In this document: piece after piece, positions 25,276-33,772 of the stretch
Position numbering within the stretch: the first letter of the stretch is position 1
Layout: the number at the start of each line of letters is the position of its first letter
Source of the DNA: Flavobacterium celericrescens
GTDB lineage: Bacteria; Bacteroidota; Bacteroidia; Flavobacteriales; Flavobacteriaceae
Direction of reading: 5' to 3'
Length of the DNA: 64,000 nt
Assembly: GCF_011392075.1 (NCBI RefSeq)
Contig: NZ_JAAJBV010000006.1
Location: forward strand, 140,492 to 204,491
Notes under the pieces: generated by a model
The model's input: only the letters and a program-made list of their open reading frames with translations
What the model was told of the DNA's origin: nothing
The model's database searches: none
Program-made: the position numbers and the translations under genes

Positions 25276-25307
25276 ACTTCTGACTTCTAACTTCTAACTT
25301 CTGACTT
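25276..25307. repeat. Heptamer array before thyA
   Basis: Four tandem copies of CTTCTRA (CTTCTGA, CTTCTAA, CTTCTAA, CTTCTGA) plus CTT end four bases before the thyA ATG. Read on the other strand the units are AGTCAGA and AGTTAGA, of the same type as the arrays at accB/accC, etfB/etfA and fbaA/accD. Confidence 0.85.
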
Positions 25308-25311
25308 AAAA

Positions 25312-26136
25312 ATGCAACAATATCACGATTTAGTAAAACACGTATTAGAAAACGGCAACCAAAAAGGCGACCGTACAGGAACTGGAACACTAAGTGTTTT
25401 TGGTTATCAAATGCGTTTTGATTTAAGCGAAGGTTTCCCAATGGTAACCACAAAAAAATTACACTTAAAATCGATTATTTACGAATTGTTGTGGTTTTTA
25501 AATGGCGATACGAATATCAAATATTTACAAGAAAACGGTGTAAAAATTTGGGACGAATGGGCGGATGAAAACGGCGATTTGGGTCCGGTTTACGGACATC
25601 AATGGCGCAATTGGAACAGCGAAGAAATCGACCAAATTACCGAATTAATAGAAACCCTAAAAACCAATCCAAACAGCAGAAGAATGTTAGTTTCGGCTTG
25701 GAATCCTAGTGTTTTGCCAGATACTTCTGTTTCGTTTGCTGAAAATGTAGCGAATGGAAAAGCAGCTTTGCCTCCATGTCATGCCTTTTTTCAGTTTTAT
25801 GTGGCGGATGGAAAATTAAGTTGCCAATTGTACCAACGCAGTGCTGATATTTTCTTAGGCGTTCCGTTTAATATTGCGTCTTATGCTTTGTTTACGATGA
25901 TGATTGCGCAAGTTTGTGATTTACAAGTAGGCGAATTCATTCACACCTTTGGTGATGCACATATTTACAACAACCACATGGAACAGTTAGAATTACAACT
26001 ATCTCGCGAGTGCCGACCTTTACCAACAATGAAATTAAACCCAGAAATCAAAAATATTTTTGATTTCGAATTTGAAGATTTTACGTTAGAAGGTTATGAC
26101 CCGCATCCGCATATTAAAGGAGTTGTGGCAGTTTAG
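25312..26136 (+). CDS. thyA: Thymidylate synthase
   Basis: ThyA methylates dUMP to dTMP using methylenetetrahydrofolate. The 274-residue protein includes the N-terminal [18 protein letters not shown], the folate/dUMP residues in [21 protein letters not shown], and the catalytic Cys156 in [34 protein letters not shown] and DAHIYNNH complete the active site. The dihydrofolate it makes is reduced by folA, which lies 0.9 kb downstream on the same strand with one gene between. Confidence 0.97.
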   Translation: MQQYHDLVKHVLENGNQKGDRTGTGTLSVFGYQMRFDLSEGFPMVTTKKLHLKSIIYELLWFLNGDTNIKYLQENGVKIWDEWADENGDLGPVYGHQWRNWNSEEIDQITELIETLKTNPNSRRMLVSAWNPSVLPDTSVSFAENVANGKAALPPCHAFFQFYVADGKLSCQLYQRSADIFLGVPFNIASYALFTMMIAQVCDLQVGEFIHTFGDAHIYNNHMEQLELQLSRECRPLPTMKLNPEIKNIFDFEFEDFTLEGYDPHPHIKGVVAV

Positions 26137-26147
26137 AAAATTAAGTT

Positions 26148-27071
26148 ATGAAAAAAATATTTACCTTTTGTTTTTTTATTATATACACATGTTCTTTTGC
26201 TCAAACAGAAATATTAAAAACAATTTATGAAGATAGTTTGGGCGAAACAGCCAGTAATGACAACTTTTACATAAAAAAAGAGTATTCTTTTCATGGTAAA
26301 GACTATATTTTTAAAATTTCAAATTTTAAAAAATCTATATTAGAAAAAGATATTTTTACTGATGACACAACAAATATCTACCTAAAAGCTAAAGTAATAA
26401 GCTATCATAAAAATGGTGTGATTGCTGAAATATCTCATTATGAAAAAAACTCAATAGTCAACGAGGTGAATACTTGGTATGACAATGGACAATCTAAAGA
26501 AATATTTAAATTTTTAGAAGATCAAAAAACAAAAAGTAAAATTAAATTGATTAGTCAATTTTGGGATAAAGACAACAATCATTTAGTTATCAATGGAAAT
26601 GGCGAATACAAAAACATAGATCCAGAAAATAACATCTATGAAGTTGGAAAAGTTCAAAACTACCGCAAATCAGGAATTTGGGAACTAAAATCAAAACAAT
26701 ATTCAATTCAAGAGAATTACGAAGAAGGTAAGCTAATTTTTGGAAAGGCCGTTTATACAGATGGAGAAACATACGAATATAAAGAAATTGAAATAAGACC
26801 AAAGCCTAAAAAAGGATTCGAACATTTTTATCAATATGTTGGAAAAAAACTAAAAGTTAGAGGTGATTGGTATGGAAAAATGATGATTCAATTTGTTGTA
26901 GACAAAAACGGTGAACTAATTGACCTAAAAATAAAAAAAGGAATTTCTCCGGAATTAGATGCTTCAGCAATAGAAATATTAAAAGAATATGGGAAATGGA
27001 TTCCAGGAAAATATAGAGGAAAAGCTGTTAAAGTTCAATATTTATTACCTATAACGATAAAACAAAGTTAA
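26148..27071 (+). CDS. Exported protein with TonB C-terminal domain
   Basis: This is a 307-residue protein with a signal peptide (about 1-18, ending CSFAQ). The middle contains short repeats of the MORN-variant/YwqK type (YHKNGVIAEISHYEK, WYDNGQSKEIFKF, YRKSGIWELK). The C-terminal 80 residues form a TonB-type domain: MIQFVVDKNGELIDLKI, LDASAIEILKEY and the closing VQYLLPITIKQ. No transmembrane anchor or Pro-rich periplasmic rod is present, so it is unlikely to work as a classical energising TonB. It lies 11 bases after thyA and four before folA, splitting a pair that is often adjacent. Function is unknown. Confidence 0.75.
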   Translation: MKKIFTFCFFIIYTCSFAQTEILKTIYEDSLGETASNDNFYIKKEYSFHGKDYIFKISNFKKSILEKDIFTDDTTNIYLKAKVISYHKNGVIAEISHYEKNSIVNEVNTWYDNGQSKEIFKFLEDQKTKSKIKLISQFWDKDNNHLVINGNGEYKNIDPENNIYEVGKVQNYRKSGIWELKSKQYSIQENYEEGKLIFGKAVYTDGETYEYKEIEIRPKPKKGFEHFYQYVGKKLKVRGDWYGKMMIQFVVDKNGELIDLKIKKGISPELDASAIEILKEYGKWIPGKYRGKAVKVQYLLPITIKQS

Positions 27072-27075
27072 ATCC

Positions 27076-27561
27076 ATGCTCACCATAATCGCAGCTGCAT
27101 CTGAAAACAATGCTTTAGGAAAAGACAATCAATTGGTTTGGCATTTGCCAGATGATTTTAAGCGTTTTAAAAATTTAACTTCAGGACATTATATTGTGAT
27201 GGGTAGAAAAACCTTTGAAAGTTTTCCGAAGCCGTTACCAAATAGAACACATATAATCATCACGCGACAAAAAGACTACGAAATTCCAGAAGGCTGTTTG
27301 GTAGCGAGTAGTTTGCAAAAAGCGATTGATTTATGTCCTAAAAACGAAGAAGTTTTCATCATTGGCGGTGGCGAAATCTACAATCAATCCATCGAAATTG
27401 CTACTAAAATCGATTTAACTCGCGTACATACAACAATTGAAGCGGATACTTTTTTTCCAGAAATCGACACTGATAAATGGGAATTGGTTTTCGAAGAATT
27501 TCATTCAAAAGACGAAAAACACGATTACGATTTTACTTTTTTAACGTACATTAGAAAATAG
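27076..27561 (+). CDS. folA: Dihydrofolate reductase
   Basis: FolA reduces dihydrofolate to tetrahydrofolate with NADPH. It is 161 residues long, the usual bacterial size. The N-terminal IIAAASENNALGKDNQLVWHLPDDFKRFK contains the Met20-type loop and the substrate Asp in LPDDF; YIVMGRKTFES is the NADPH-binding signature and VFIIGGGEIYNQSI the second one. It starts four bases after the TonB-C-domain gene, so it is translated from the same transcript. A repeat element follows. Confidence 0.96.
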   Translation: MLTIIAAASENNALGKDNQLVWHLPDDFKRFKNLTSGHYIVMGRKTFESFPKPLPNRTHIIITRQKDYEIPEGCLVASSLQKAIDLCPKNEEVFIIGGGEIYNQSIEIATKIDLTRVHTTIEADTFFPEIDTDKWELVFEEFHSKDEKHDYDFTFLTYIRK

Positions 27562-27571
27562 TTTTTTTTAG

Positions 27572-27700
27572 AACGCGGATGACACAGATTTTACAGATTT
27601 TCACAGATTTTTTGTAATTCCTTTGTGAAACTTCGTGTAAAACTTTGAGCTACTTTGTGTAACTAAAACAGATTTTTTAAATTCCTTAAATCTGTGTTCC
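27572..27700. repeat. Composite CACAGATTTT repeat element, folA/menG spacer
   Basis: The element starts with AACGCGGATGA, then CACAGATTTT, ACAGATTTT and CACAGATTTTTT in tandem. A middle part contains related phrases (CTTTGTGAAACTTCGTGTAAAACTTTG and CTACTTTGTGTAAC), and the end has AAATCTGTG, the reverse complement of the first unit. It fills most of the 236-base spacer and contains no gene. Confidence 0.7.
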
Positions 27701-27731
27701 TAAAAACATTTCTTTAATTTGAATTTTGAAG

Positions 27732-27759
27732 TTGAAATTGAAATTTGCCCTTATATTTG
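27732..27759 (+). promoter_or_regulatory. Promoter of menG-porT
   Basis: TTG at 27732-27734 and TATATTTG at 27752-27759 are 17 bases apart and match the Bacteroidota promoter exactly. A second -7 element, TACTTTTG, lies at 27772-27779, with a TTG at 24 bases. Either or both may start the menG transcript. Confidence 0.65.
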
Positions 27760-27797
27760 ATTTTTTATAAGTACTTTTGTGATTCAAAATTAATACA

Positions 27798-28529
27798 ATG
27801 TCAAAAAATATTACACCATATAAAGATTCAGATTTAGGCAAAAAAGAGCAAGTGGCTCAAATGTTTGACACCATTTCTGGTAGTTATGATGGTTTAAACA
27901 AAGTGATTTCTTTTGGTACTGATGCAAAATGGAAACAGAAAATCTTGAAAATGGTAGCGGCAAAACAACCAAAATCCATTTTAGATATTGCAACAGGAAC
28001 AGGTGATTTAGCCATTTTATTTGCTAGCACTTCGGCAACTGAAATCATAGGTTTAGATATTTCACAAGGCATGTTGGATATTGGCAAGAAAAAAATTGAA
28101 GCCCAACATTTGGAATCTAAAATTCAAATGGTCTTAGGTGATGGCGAAAACATTCCCTATCCAGATAATTATTTTGACGCAATTACGGTTGCTTATGGCG
28201 TGCGTAATTTTGAAAACCTAGAAAAAGGTTTGTCAGAAATTTTAAGAACATTAAAACCTAACGGACAATTTATCATTTTAGAAACTTCGGTACCAACTCA
28301 ATTTCCATTTAAACAAGGATATTATATTTATACTAATTTTATAATGCCAACTATTGGAAAGTTGTTTTCAAAAGATAAAAAAGCCTATCAATATTTATCG
28401 ACTTCAGCACAAAATTTTCCTTTTGGTGAGGCTTTGAACAATATTTTAAGAAAAATTGGGTTTATAGATGTGCAACATTTGCCTCAAACATTTGGAGTAG
28501 CTACTATTTATCATGCATCTAAAAAATAA
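27798..28529 (+). CDS. menG: Demethylmenaquinone methyltransferase
   Basis: This is a 243-residue SAM-dependent methyltransferase of the UbiE/MenG family. In the Bacteroidota it catalyses the last step of menaquinone synthesis. Family marks are FDTISGSYDGLNKVISFG near the N-terminus, the SAM-binding LDIATGTGDLAI, and DAITVAYGVRNFENLEKGL. The C-terminal FGVATIYHASKK is typical. Its stop is followed after one base by porT, so the two are co-transcribed. The same arrangement is common in flavobacteria. Confidence 0.94.
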   Translation: MSKNITPYKDSDLGKKEQVAQMFDTISGSYDGLNKVISFGTDAKWKQKILKMVAAKQPKSILDIATGTGDLAILFASTSATEIIGLDISQGMLDIGKKKIEAQHLESKIQMVLGDGENIPYPDNYFDAITVAYGVRNFENLEKGLSEILRTLKPNGQFIILETSVPTQFPFKQGYYIYTNFIMPTIGKLFSKDKKAYQYLSTSAQNFPFGEALNNILRKIGFIDVQHLPQTFGVATIYHASKK

Positions 28530-28530
28530 T

Positions 28531-29223
28531 ATGAAGAAATTATTTGCTCTTTTACTTTTTACACAAATTGCCTTTGCTCAAGGTGGTATGTTTGGCAAAG
28601 ACCCAATTATCAACAAAGAAAATTGGAACAAACAACGTGTACATTGGGGTTATTTTCTTGGATTTAATAGTTTAGATTTTAAGTTTGACTATTTATCCGT
28701 AACAGATGACATTCAAGTAGGAACTACCACAGGTTTTAACGTGGGATTAGTTGGAAATTTAAGACTTACAGAATATTTTGACTTGCGTTTTGAGCCTGGA
28801 TTATACATTACACAACGTAATTTAACCTATCCAAATATTGTAGATACTGGCGATCGTTTAAGAGAAGTAAAATCTACTTATATTTTCTTTCCATTATTGC
28901 TTAAATATTCGGCTTTGCGTACAGGAAATGTGCGCCCATATTTGGTTGGAGGAGTATCAACTGCTTTAAACTTAGGAAGCAACGCAAGTGCACCAGACGA
29001 TAATTACAACGAACGTTTTAGAATGACCAAATGGACCAATTTTTACGAAGTAGGATTTGGTATTGATATTTATCTAGAATATTTTGTGTTTTCGCCATCC
29101 ATTCGTGGTGTTTTCAGTATTAACGACGAATTAATTAGAGACAACACGCCAGGAAGCCCATGGACTGGTAATGTACAAGAAATGAAAACGCGTGGCTTTT
29201 TTGTGAATTTTACTTTTCACTAA
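28531..29223 (+). CDS. porT: Type IX secretion outer-membrane protein PorT
   Basis: PorT is an outer-membrane protein needed for type IX secretion, the route used by the sorting-domain proteins elsewhere in this window. I chose the ATG at 28531, which begins a signal peptide (KKLFALLLFTQIAFAQ); an earlier ATG at 28513 would overlap menG. The mature 200-odd residues look like a small beta-barrel of the outer-membrane beta-barrel family, with alternating strands such as FNVGLVGNLRLTEYFDLRFEPG. The gene order menG-porT supports the assignment. Confidence 0.85.
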   Translation: MKKLFALLLFTQIAFAQGGMFGKDPIINKENWNKQRVHWGYFLGFNSLDFKFDYLSVTDDIQVGTTTGFNVGLVGNLRLTEYFDLRFEPGLYITQRNLTYPNIVDTGDRLREVKSTYIFFPLLLKYSALRTGNVRPYLVGGVSTALNLGSNASAPDDNYNERFRMTKWTNFYEVGFGIDIYLEYFVFSPSIRGVFSINDELIRDNTPGSPWTGNVQEMKTRGFFVNFTFH

Positions 29224-29227
29224 AAAA

Positions 29228-29950
29228 TTATCGTTTAAACTCACTCAAAATTATAGCGGTGGCGGTGGCTACATTTAAACTTTCTGTAGCTTGTAAATCG
29301 CCAAATCTAGGAATTGCTATGCGTTGCGAAACTAAATTTTCTACCGCTTTTGAAATACCGTTGGCTTCATTACCCATTACTATAATCCCTTCGTTAGGAA
29401 GTGTTTCTTTATAAATATTTTTCCCGTCCATAAAAGTGCCATAAACAGGTAATTTTGTTTCAAACAATAATTTTTCAAGGTTACCATACACCACATTAAC
29501 CCGGCTGATAGAACCCATAGTTGCTTGCACTACTTTTGGATTATATACATCAACCGATTCTTCAGAGCAAAACAAAGTTTTAATTCCAAACCAATCACAC
29601 AAACGAATAATTGTTCCCAAATTACCCGGATCGCGAACATCGTCTAAGGCTACAATTAATCCTTTTTCTTCAAATGTTACTACCGTAGGAATTTTAAAAG
29701 TAGCCAAACAAGTATTTGGCGTTGTTAAAGCACTAATCTTTTTTAATTCGTCAGCTGTTATGGTATGAACTTTGCTTTTACTAACAGAACCAAAATCAGC
29801 TTTTGTAGTAAACAATTCATGCAATTCAAAGTTAGAATCTAACAATTCTTGAACACCTTTTACCCCTTCAACAAAGAAAAGTTGTTCTTGTTTTCTATAT
29901 TTTTTTTGCTGTAAACTCGTTATTAGTTTAATTTGGTTTTTACTAACCAT
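29228..29950 (-). CDS. TrmH/SpoU-family RNA methyltransferase
   Basis: This is a 240-residue SPOUT-class 2'-O-methyltransferase. An N-terminal substrate-binding domain (about 1-85, SpoU_sub_bind type, with KYRKQEQLFFVEG) is followed by the knotted SAM-binding domain with LDDVRDPGNLGTIIRL, VMGNEANGIS and ATESLNVATATAIIL, which are SpoU motifs 1-3. It probably modifies a ribose in rRNA or tRNA; the exact site cannot be read here. It is convergent with porT (four bases apart) and divergent from tamL. Confidence 0.9.
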   Translation of the reverse strand: MVSKNQIKLITSLQQKKYRKQEQLFFVEGVKGVQELLDSNFELHELFTTKADFGSVSKSKVHTITADELKKISALTTPNTCLATFKIPTVVTFEEKGLIVALDDVRDPGNLGTIIRLCDWFGIKTLFCSEESVDVYNPKVVQATMGSISRVNVVYGNLEKLLFETKLPVYGTFMDGKNIYKETLPNEGIIVMGNEANGISKAVENLVSQRIAIPRFGDLQATESLNVATATAIILSEFKR

Positions 29951-29966
29951 AAAAATTGTATTTTTG
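29933..29966 (+). promoter_or_regulatory. Promoter of tamL
   Basis: TTG at 29933-29935 and TATTTTTG at 29959-29966 are 23 bases apart and match the Bacteroidota consensus. The -33 part lies inside the start of the divergent methyltransferase gene. Transcription would start near 29972, about 15 bases before the TTG start codon. Confidence 0.6.
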
Positions 29967-29986
29967 ACTAACTTTTAAAAAGTGCT

Positions 29987-32548
29987 TTGAGAAATATTTT
30001 ACCAAAAATAACATTATTATTTGTAATCGGAACAATAATTTATTCGTGTTCGTTAGTTAAGCGTGTACCCGAAGGCAAACAACTATTGTCTAAAAACGAA
30101 ATTTTTGTAAACGAAAAACTAATAAAAGAAGAGCGAATTAACAATTTGGTTTTACAACAACCTAATAATAAATTCTTAGCTTATCCGTTGCGTTTGAGCT
30201 TGTATAATTTGGCAAAAAAAAATCCAGATTCTTCTTATCAAGTTTGGCTAAACAAAAAACCAAACCGAAGAGCTCGGTTAGTAAAATTGTTATCTGAAAA
30301 ACAAGTTCAACGCTTAGGAAAATCGTTTGTTGTTTCTGGATTTAGTAATTTTTTAAAGAAAACGGGCGAACCACCAGTAATTATTGATACCAAAAAAGCC
30401 GAAATCTCAAAAGAACGCCTATCTGGTTTTTATTACAATAGTGGTTTTTTAAAAAATAATGTCACACTAGCTATTGATTCTGTTGGCAATAAAAGAGGTA
30501 AAATCACTTATCGTGTTGAAACTGGCAAACCTTATCACATTGACACAATTTCAAGAGTTATAGAAACGCCTGCTATTGATAGTTTGTATGCTTCCGAAGA
30601 AAACAAATCTTTCCTTAAAAAAGGAGCACAATATTCCTACCAAAGTTTTGATAATGAACGAAAAAGAATTACGCAACAATTTAGAAATAATGGTGTATAT
30701 CATTTTCAAGAAAATCACGTAAAATTTGATGCTATTATTGATGATTCCATTCAAAAAATGAATGTTGTGTTGAAAATTGAAGATAGAAACGTTAAAGAAG
30801 GCGACACCTTAATCAAAAAACCATTCACTATTTATAAAATTAGTCAAGTAAATATTTTTACCAATAATTCTTCTAAAAAAGAGAAAAACAATGTAAAAGA
30901 CAGTGCGGTTTACAACAATTATAACATTTATAGTTCTGGCCGATTGAATTACAAACCAAAAGCGCTAACAAATGCAGTTTTTATTGAAAAAGGCAAACTT
31001 TTTAGTGACAACGACAGAACCTTAACTTCTAAAGCATTGAGTAATTTAAAGGTTTTTAATTATCCAAATATTGAATACACACAAGATCCTGCTGATTCAA
31101 CTAAGACTTCATTGATTGCAAATATTTATTTAGTCAATAAACCTAAATTCAAATGGACGCCTTCGATAGATGTTTCAACTTCTGATGTACAAGAATTTGG
31201 TATTAGCGGAAATATGTCGTTCACTTGGCGAAATGTTTTCAAACGAGCAGAAATTCTAGAATTATCAACCAGAGGAAATATTGGTTCGTCGCAAGATTTA
31301 GCTAACCCTAACAATGTTTTCTTTAATATTTCAGAATATGGTGCAGATGCCAAACTAAATTTTCCAAGGATATTTTTTCCTATAAGTGTAAAAAATATCA
31401 TCAAAAAAGAGATGTTCCCTTCTACTCAAATTAGTACAGGTATCACCAACCAAAGAAACATTGGATTAGACAAACAAAGTCTTTCAAGTAGCATCAGTTA
31501 TAGTTGGTCTACAAATAACAATAAAAATAATTTCAAATTTGAGTTGTTAGGAATCAATTATGTGCGAAACTTGAATGTTGGAAATTATTTTAACGTTTAC
31601 CGAAATTCGTATAATCGAATTAATGAAATTGCTGCAATATACAATACAAATGATGGTTATGAAGATCTAAATGGAGATTTAAAAGAAGATAGTGTTTTAG
31701 ATTTCATCGTAGATGTTCTTTCTGGAACAACAGCTTTGACTCCGAATGATGCTGATTTCAAATCTGTTTTAAGTATTTCTGAACGCTATGTCAGATTAGC
31801 TGAAGACAATCTAATTGTTTCGTCTAGTTTTGTATACAACCGAACTACAAAAAACAACATTAATGACCGAAACTATTATAATTTCAAAGCCAAAATAGAA
31901 TCCGCTGGAAATTTTTTATCATTTTTAGGAAATAGCTTAAACTTATCTACAGAAGAAAGTACGGCAGGAAACTCAAAATTATTTGGAATTGAATATGCAC
32001 AATACATAAAATCAGAAGTTGACTTTGTAAAACATTGGGATTTTGGCAAGAAAAACACATTAGCAATGCGTTCCTTTGCAGGTATTGCAATTCCTTATGG
32101 TAATGCAAAATCAATTCCATTTTCGCGAAGTTATTTCTCGGGTGGCTCAAACGACAACCGAGGTTGGCAAGCATATAGTCTTGGACCAGGTAGAAGCGGT
32201 GGCGTGTTAGATTTTAATGAAGCCAATTTAAAATTAGCCTTCAGTACAGAATATCGTTTTAGAGTAGGAGGAAATCTATATAGTGCATTATTTGTCGACG
32301 TTGGAAACATTTGGAACGTACTAGACAACGTAGAAGATGAGCGCTACACATTCACCGGATTAAAATCATTACAAGATTTAGCAGTAGGCTCAGGTATTGG
32401 TTTTAGATATGATTTTGACTTTTTTGTATTCCGATTTGATTTGGGCTATAAAACCTATGATCCTGCACGCGAAATTAAAGACCGATGGTTCAAGGGAATT
32501 AACTTTAGCAAAACAGTGCTAAATTTTGGTATTAATTATCCATTCTAA
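29987..32548 (+). CDS. tamL: TamA/BamA-family outer membrane lipoprotein (TamL-like)
   Basis: This is an 853-residue outer-membrane protein of the Omp85 superfamily. The N-terminus has a lipoprotein signal (LPKITLLFVIGTIIYSC, lipid Cys about residue 21), then POTRA-like repeats and a C-terminal 16-strand-type barrel domain, with the conserved FSRSYFSGGSNDNRGW near residue 710 and RFDLGYK near the end. The lipidated TamA type is typical of the Bacteroidota and works with a TamB-like partner, not present here. The start must be TTG at 29987: an in-frame stop lies 18 bases upstream and no ATG precedes the signal peptide. A two-codon GTG-CTT-TGA frame overlaps this start. Confidence 0.85.
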   Translation: MRNILPKITLLFVIGTIIYSCSLVKRVPEGKQLLSKNEIFVNEKLIKEERINNLVLQQPNNKFLAYPLRLSLYNLAKKNPDSSYQVWLNKKPNRRARLVKLLSEKQVQRLGKSFVVSGFSNFLKKTGEPPVIIDTKKAEISKERLSGFYYNSGFLKNNVTLAIDSVGNKRGKITYRVETGKPYHIDTISRVIETPAIDSLYASEENKSFLKKGAQYSYQSFDNERKRITQQFRNNGVYHFQENHVKFDAIIDDSIQKMNVVLKIEDRNVKEGDTLIKKPFTIYKISQVNIFTNNSSKKEKNNVKDSAVYNNYNIYSSGRLNYKPKALTNAVFIEKGKLFSDNDRTLTSKALSNLKVFNYPNIEYTQDPADSTKTSLIANIYLVNKPKFKWTPSIDVSTSDVQEFGISGNMSFTWRNVFKRAEILELSTRGNIGSSQDLANPNNVFFNISEYGADAKLNFPRIFFPISVKNIIKKEMFPSTQISTGITNQRNIGLDKQSLSSSISYSWSTNNNKNNFKFELLGINYVRNLNVGNYFNVYRNSYNRINEIAAIYNTNDGYEDLNGDLKEDSVLDFIVDVLSGTTALTPNDADFKSVLSISERYVRLAEDNLIVSSSFVYNRTTKNNINDRNYYNFKAKIESAGNFLSFLGNSLNLSTEESTAGNSKLFGIEYAQYIKSEVDFVKHWDFGKKNTLAMRSFAGIAIPYGNAKSIPFSRSYFSGGSNDNRGWQAYSLGPGRSGGVLDFNEANLKLAFSTEYRFRVGGNLYSALFVDVGNIWNVLDNVEDERYTFTGLKSLQDLAVGSGIGFRYDFDFFVFRFDLGYKTYDPAREIKDRWFKGINFSKTVLNFGINYPF

Positions 32549-32561
32549 TTTTATAAATTCT

Positions 32562-32569
32562 TATTTTTG
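32562..32569 (+). promoter_or_regulatory. -7 element of fbaA
   Basis: TATTTTTG matches TAnnTTTG and lies 26 bases before the fbaA ATG; no TTG is found at the proper upstream spacing. Confidence 0.45.
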
Positions 32570-32595
32570 CTTTCTTATTATAAAAACATACAACT

Positions 32596-33663
32596 ATGAG
32601 TCACAATATTAAGCCTGGTGTTGCTACTGGAGATCAAGTGCAAGAAATTTTCAACTATGCAAAACAAAAAGGATTTGCACTACCAGCTGTAAACGTTGTT
32701 GGATCTAGCACCATCAATGGTGTTTTAGAAACAGCTGCAAAATTAAACGCTCCTGTTATCATTCAATTTTCTAATGGTGGTGCGCAATTTAATGCAGGTA
32801 AAGGATTATCAAATGAAAATCAAAAATCAGCAATTTTAGGAGCTGTTGCAGGCGCAAAACATATACATACTCTAGCAGAAGCTTATGGAGCAACTGTTAT
32901 CTTACATACAGACCATTGCGCAAAAAACTTATTACCTTGGATTGATGGATTATTAGATGCTTCTGAAAAACATTTTGCAGAAACAGGAAAATCTCTTTTT
33001 AGTTCTCACATGATTGACTTATCAGAAGAGCCAATTGAAGAAAATCTTGAAATTTCTAAAAAATATTTAGAAAGAATGAGTAAAATGGGAATGACTCTAG
33101 AAATTGAATTAGGAATTACAGGTGGTGAAGAAGATGGCGTAGATAATTCTGATGTAGATAGTTCAAAATTATACACTCAACCAGAAGAAGTAGCTTATGC
33201 TTATGAAGAATTAATGAAAGTAAGCCCAAGATTTACAATCGCAGCATCTTTTGGAAACGTTCATGGGGTTTACAAACCAGGAAATGTAAAATTGACACCA
33301 AAAATTCTTAAAAATTCGCAAGAATACGTTCAAAATAAATTCAACACAGAAAACAATCCTGTTGATTTTGTTTTCCATGGAGGATCTGGTTCAACTTTAG
33401 AAGAAATTAGAGAAGCAATTTCTTATGGAGTAATCAAAATGAATATTGATACTGACTTACAATTTGCATTCACAGAAGGAATTCGTGACTACATGGTAAA
33501 CAAAGTAGATTATTTAAGAACACAAATTGGAAGCCCTGATGGTGCTGACAGTCCAAACAAAAAACATTACGATCCAAGAAAATGGGTTCGTGAAGGAGAA
33601 GTAACGTTCAACACAAGATTAGAACAAGCTTTTGCCGATTTAAATAATGTGAATACTTTATAA
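32596..33663 (+). CDS. fbaA: Class II fructose-bisphosphate aldolase
   Basis: This is a zinc-dependent aldolase that cleaves or forms fructose 1,6-bisphosphate in glycolysis and gluconeogenesis. The 355-residue length is that of class IIA enzymes (E. coli FbaA type). Marks are VVGSSTINGVLETA, the zinc region VILHTDHCAKNLLPW, LEIELGITGGEEDGVDN, FGNVHGVYKPGN and VFHGGSGSTLEEI. It is separated from accD by a heptamer array and read in the same direction. Confidence 0.97.
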   Translation: MSHNIKPGVATGDQVQEIFNYAKQKGFALPAVNVVGSSTINGVLETAAKLNAPVIIQFSNGGAQFNAGKGLSNENQKSAILGAVAGAKHIHTLAEAYGATVILHTDHCAKNLLPWIDGLLDASEKHFAETGKSLFSSHMIDLSEEPIEENLEISKKYLERMSKMGMTLEIELGITGGEEDGVDNSDVDSSKLYTQPEEVAYAYEELMKVSPRFTIAASFGNVHGVYKPGNVKLTPKILKNSQEYVQNKFNTENNPVDFVFHGGSGSTLEEIREAISYGVIKMNIDTDLQFAFTEGIRDYMVNKVDYLRTQIGSPDGADSPNKKHYDPRKWVREGEVTFNTRLEQAFADLNNVNTL

Positions 33664-33770
33664 GTACGAAGTACGAGGTACAAAGTACGAAGTTTAAAAT
33701 TTATTATTAATTGAAATTAGATAAAGATAAGGTTAGCCTTCCAACTTCTAACTTCTAACTTTTAACTTAA
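33663..33770. repeat. Heptamer arrays, fbaA/accD spacer
   Basis: Direct heptamers AGTACGA, AGTACGA, GGTACAA, AGTACGA (33663-33690) begin at the last base of the fbaA stop codon. After about 55 bases an inverted run follows (CTTCTAA, CTTCTAA, CTTTTAA; 33745-33765), ending seven bases before the accD ATG. The arrangement is a direct run facing an inverted run, as at accB/accC. Confidence 0.85.
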
Positions 33771-33772
33771 TT

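Noticed and set aside
25276..25307. Possible CRISPR array
   Set aside because: The repeat units are seven bases long without spacers, so this is a tandem heptamer array.
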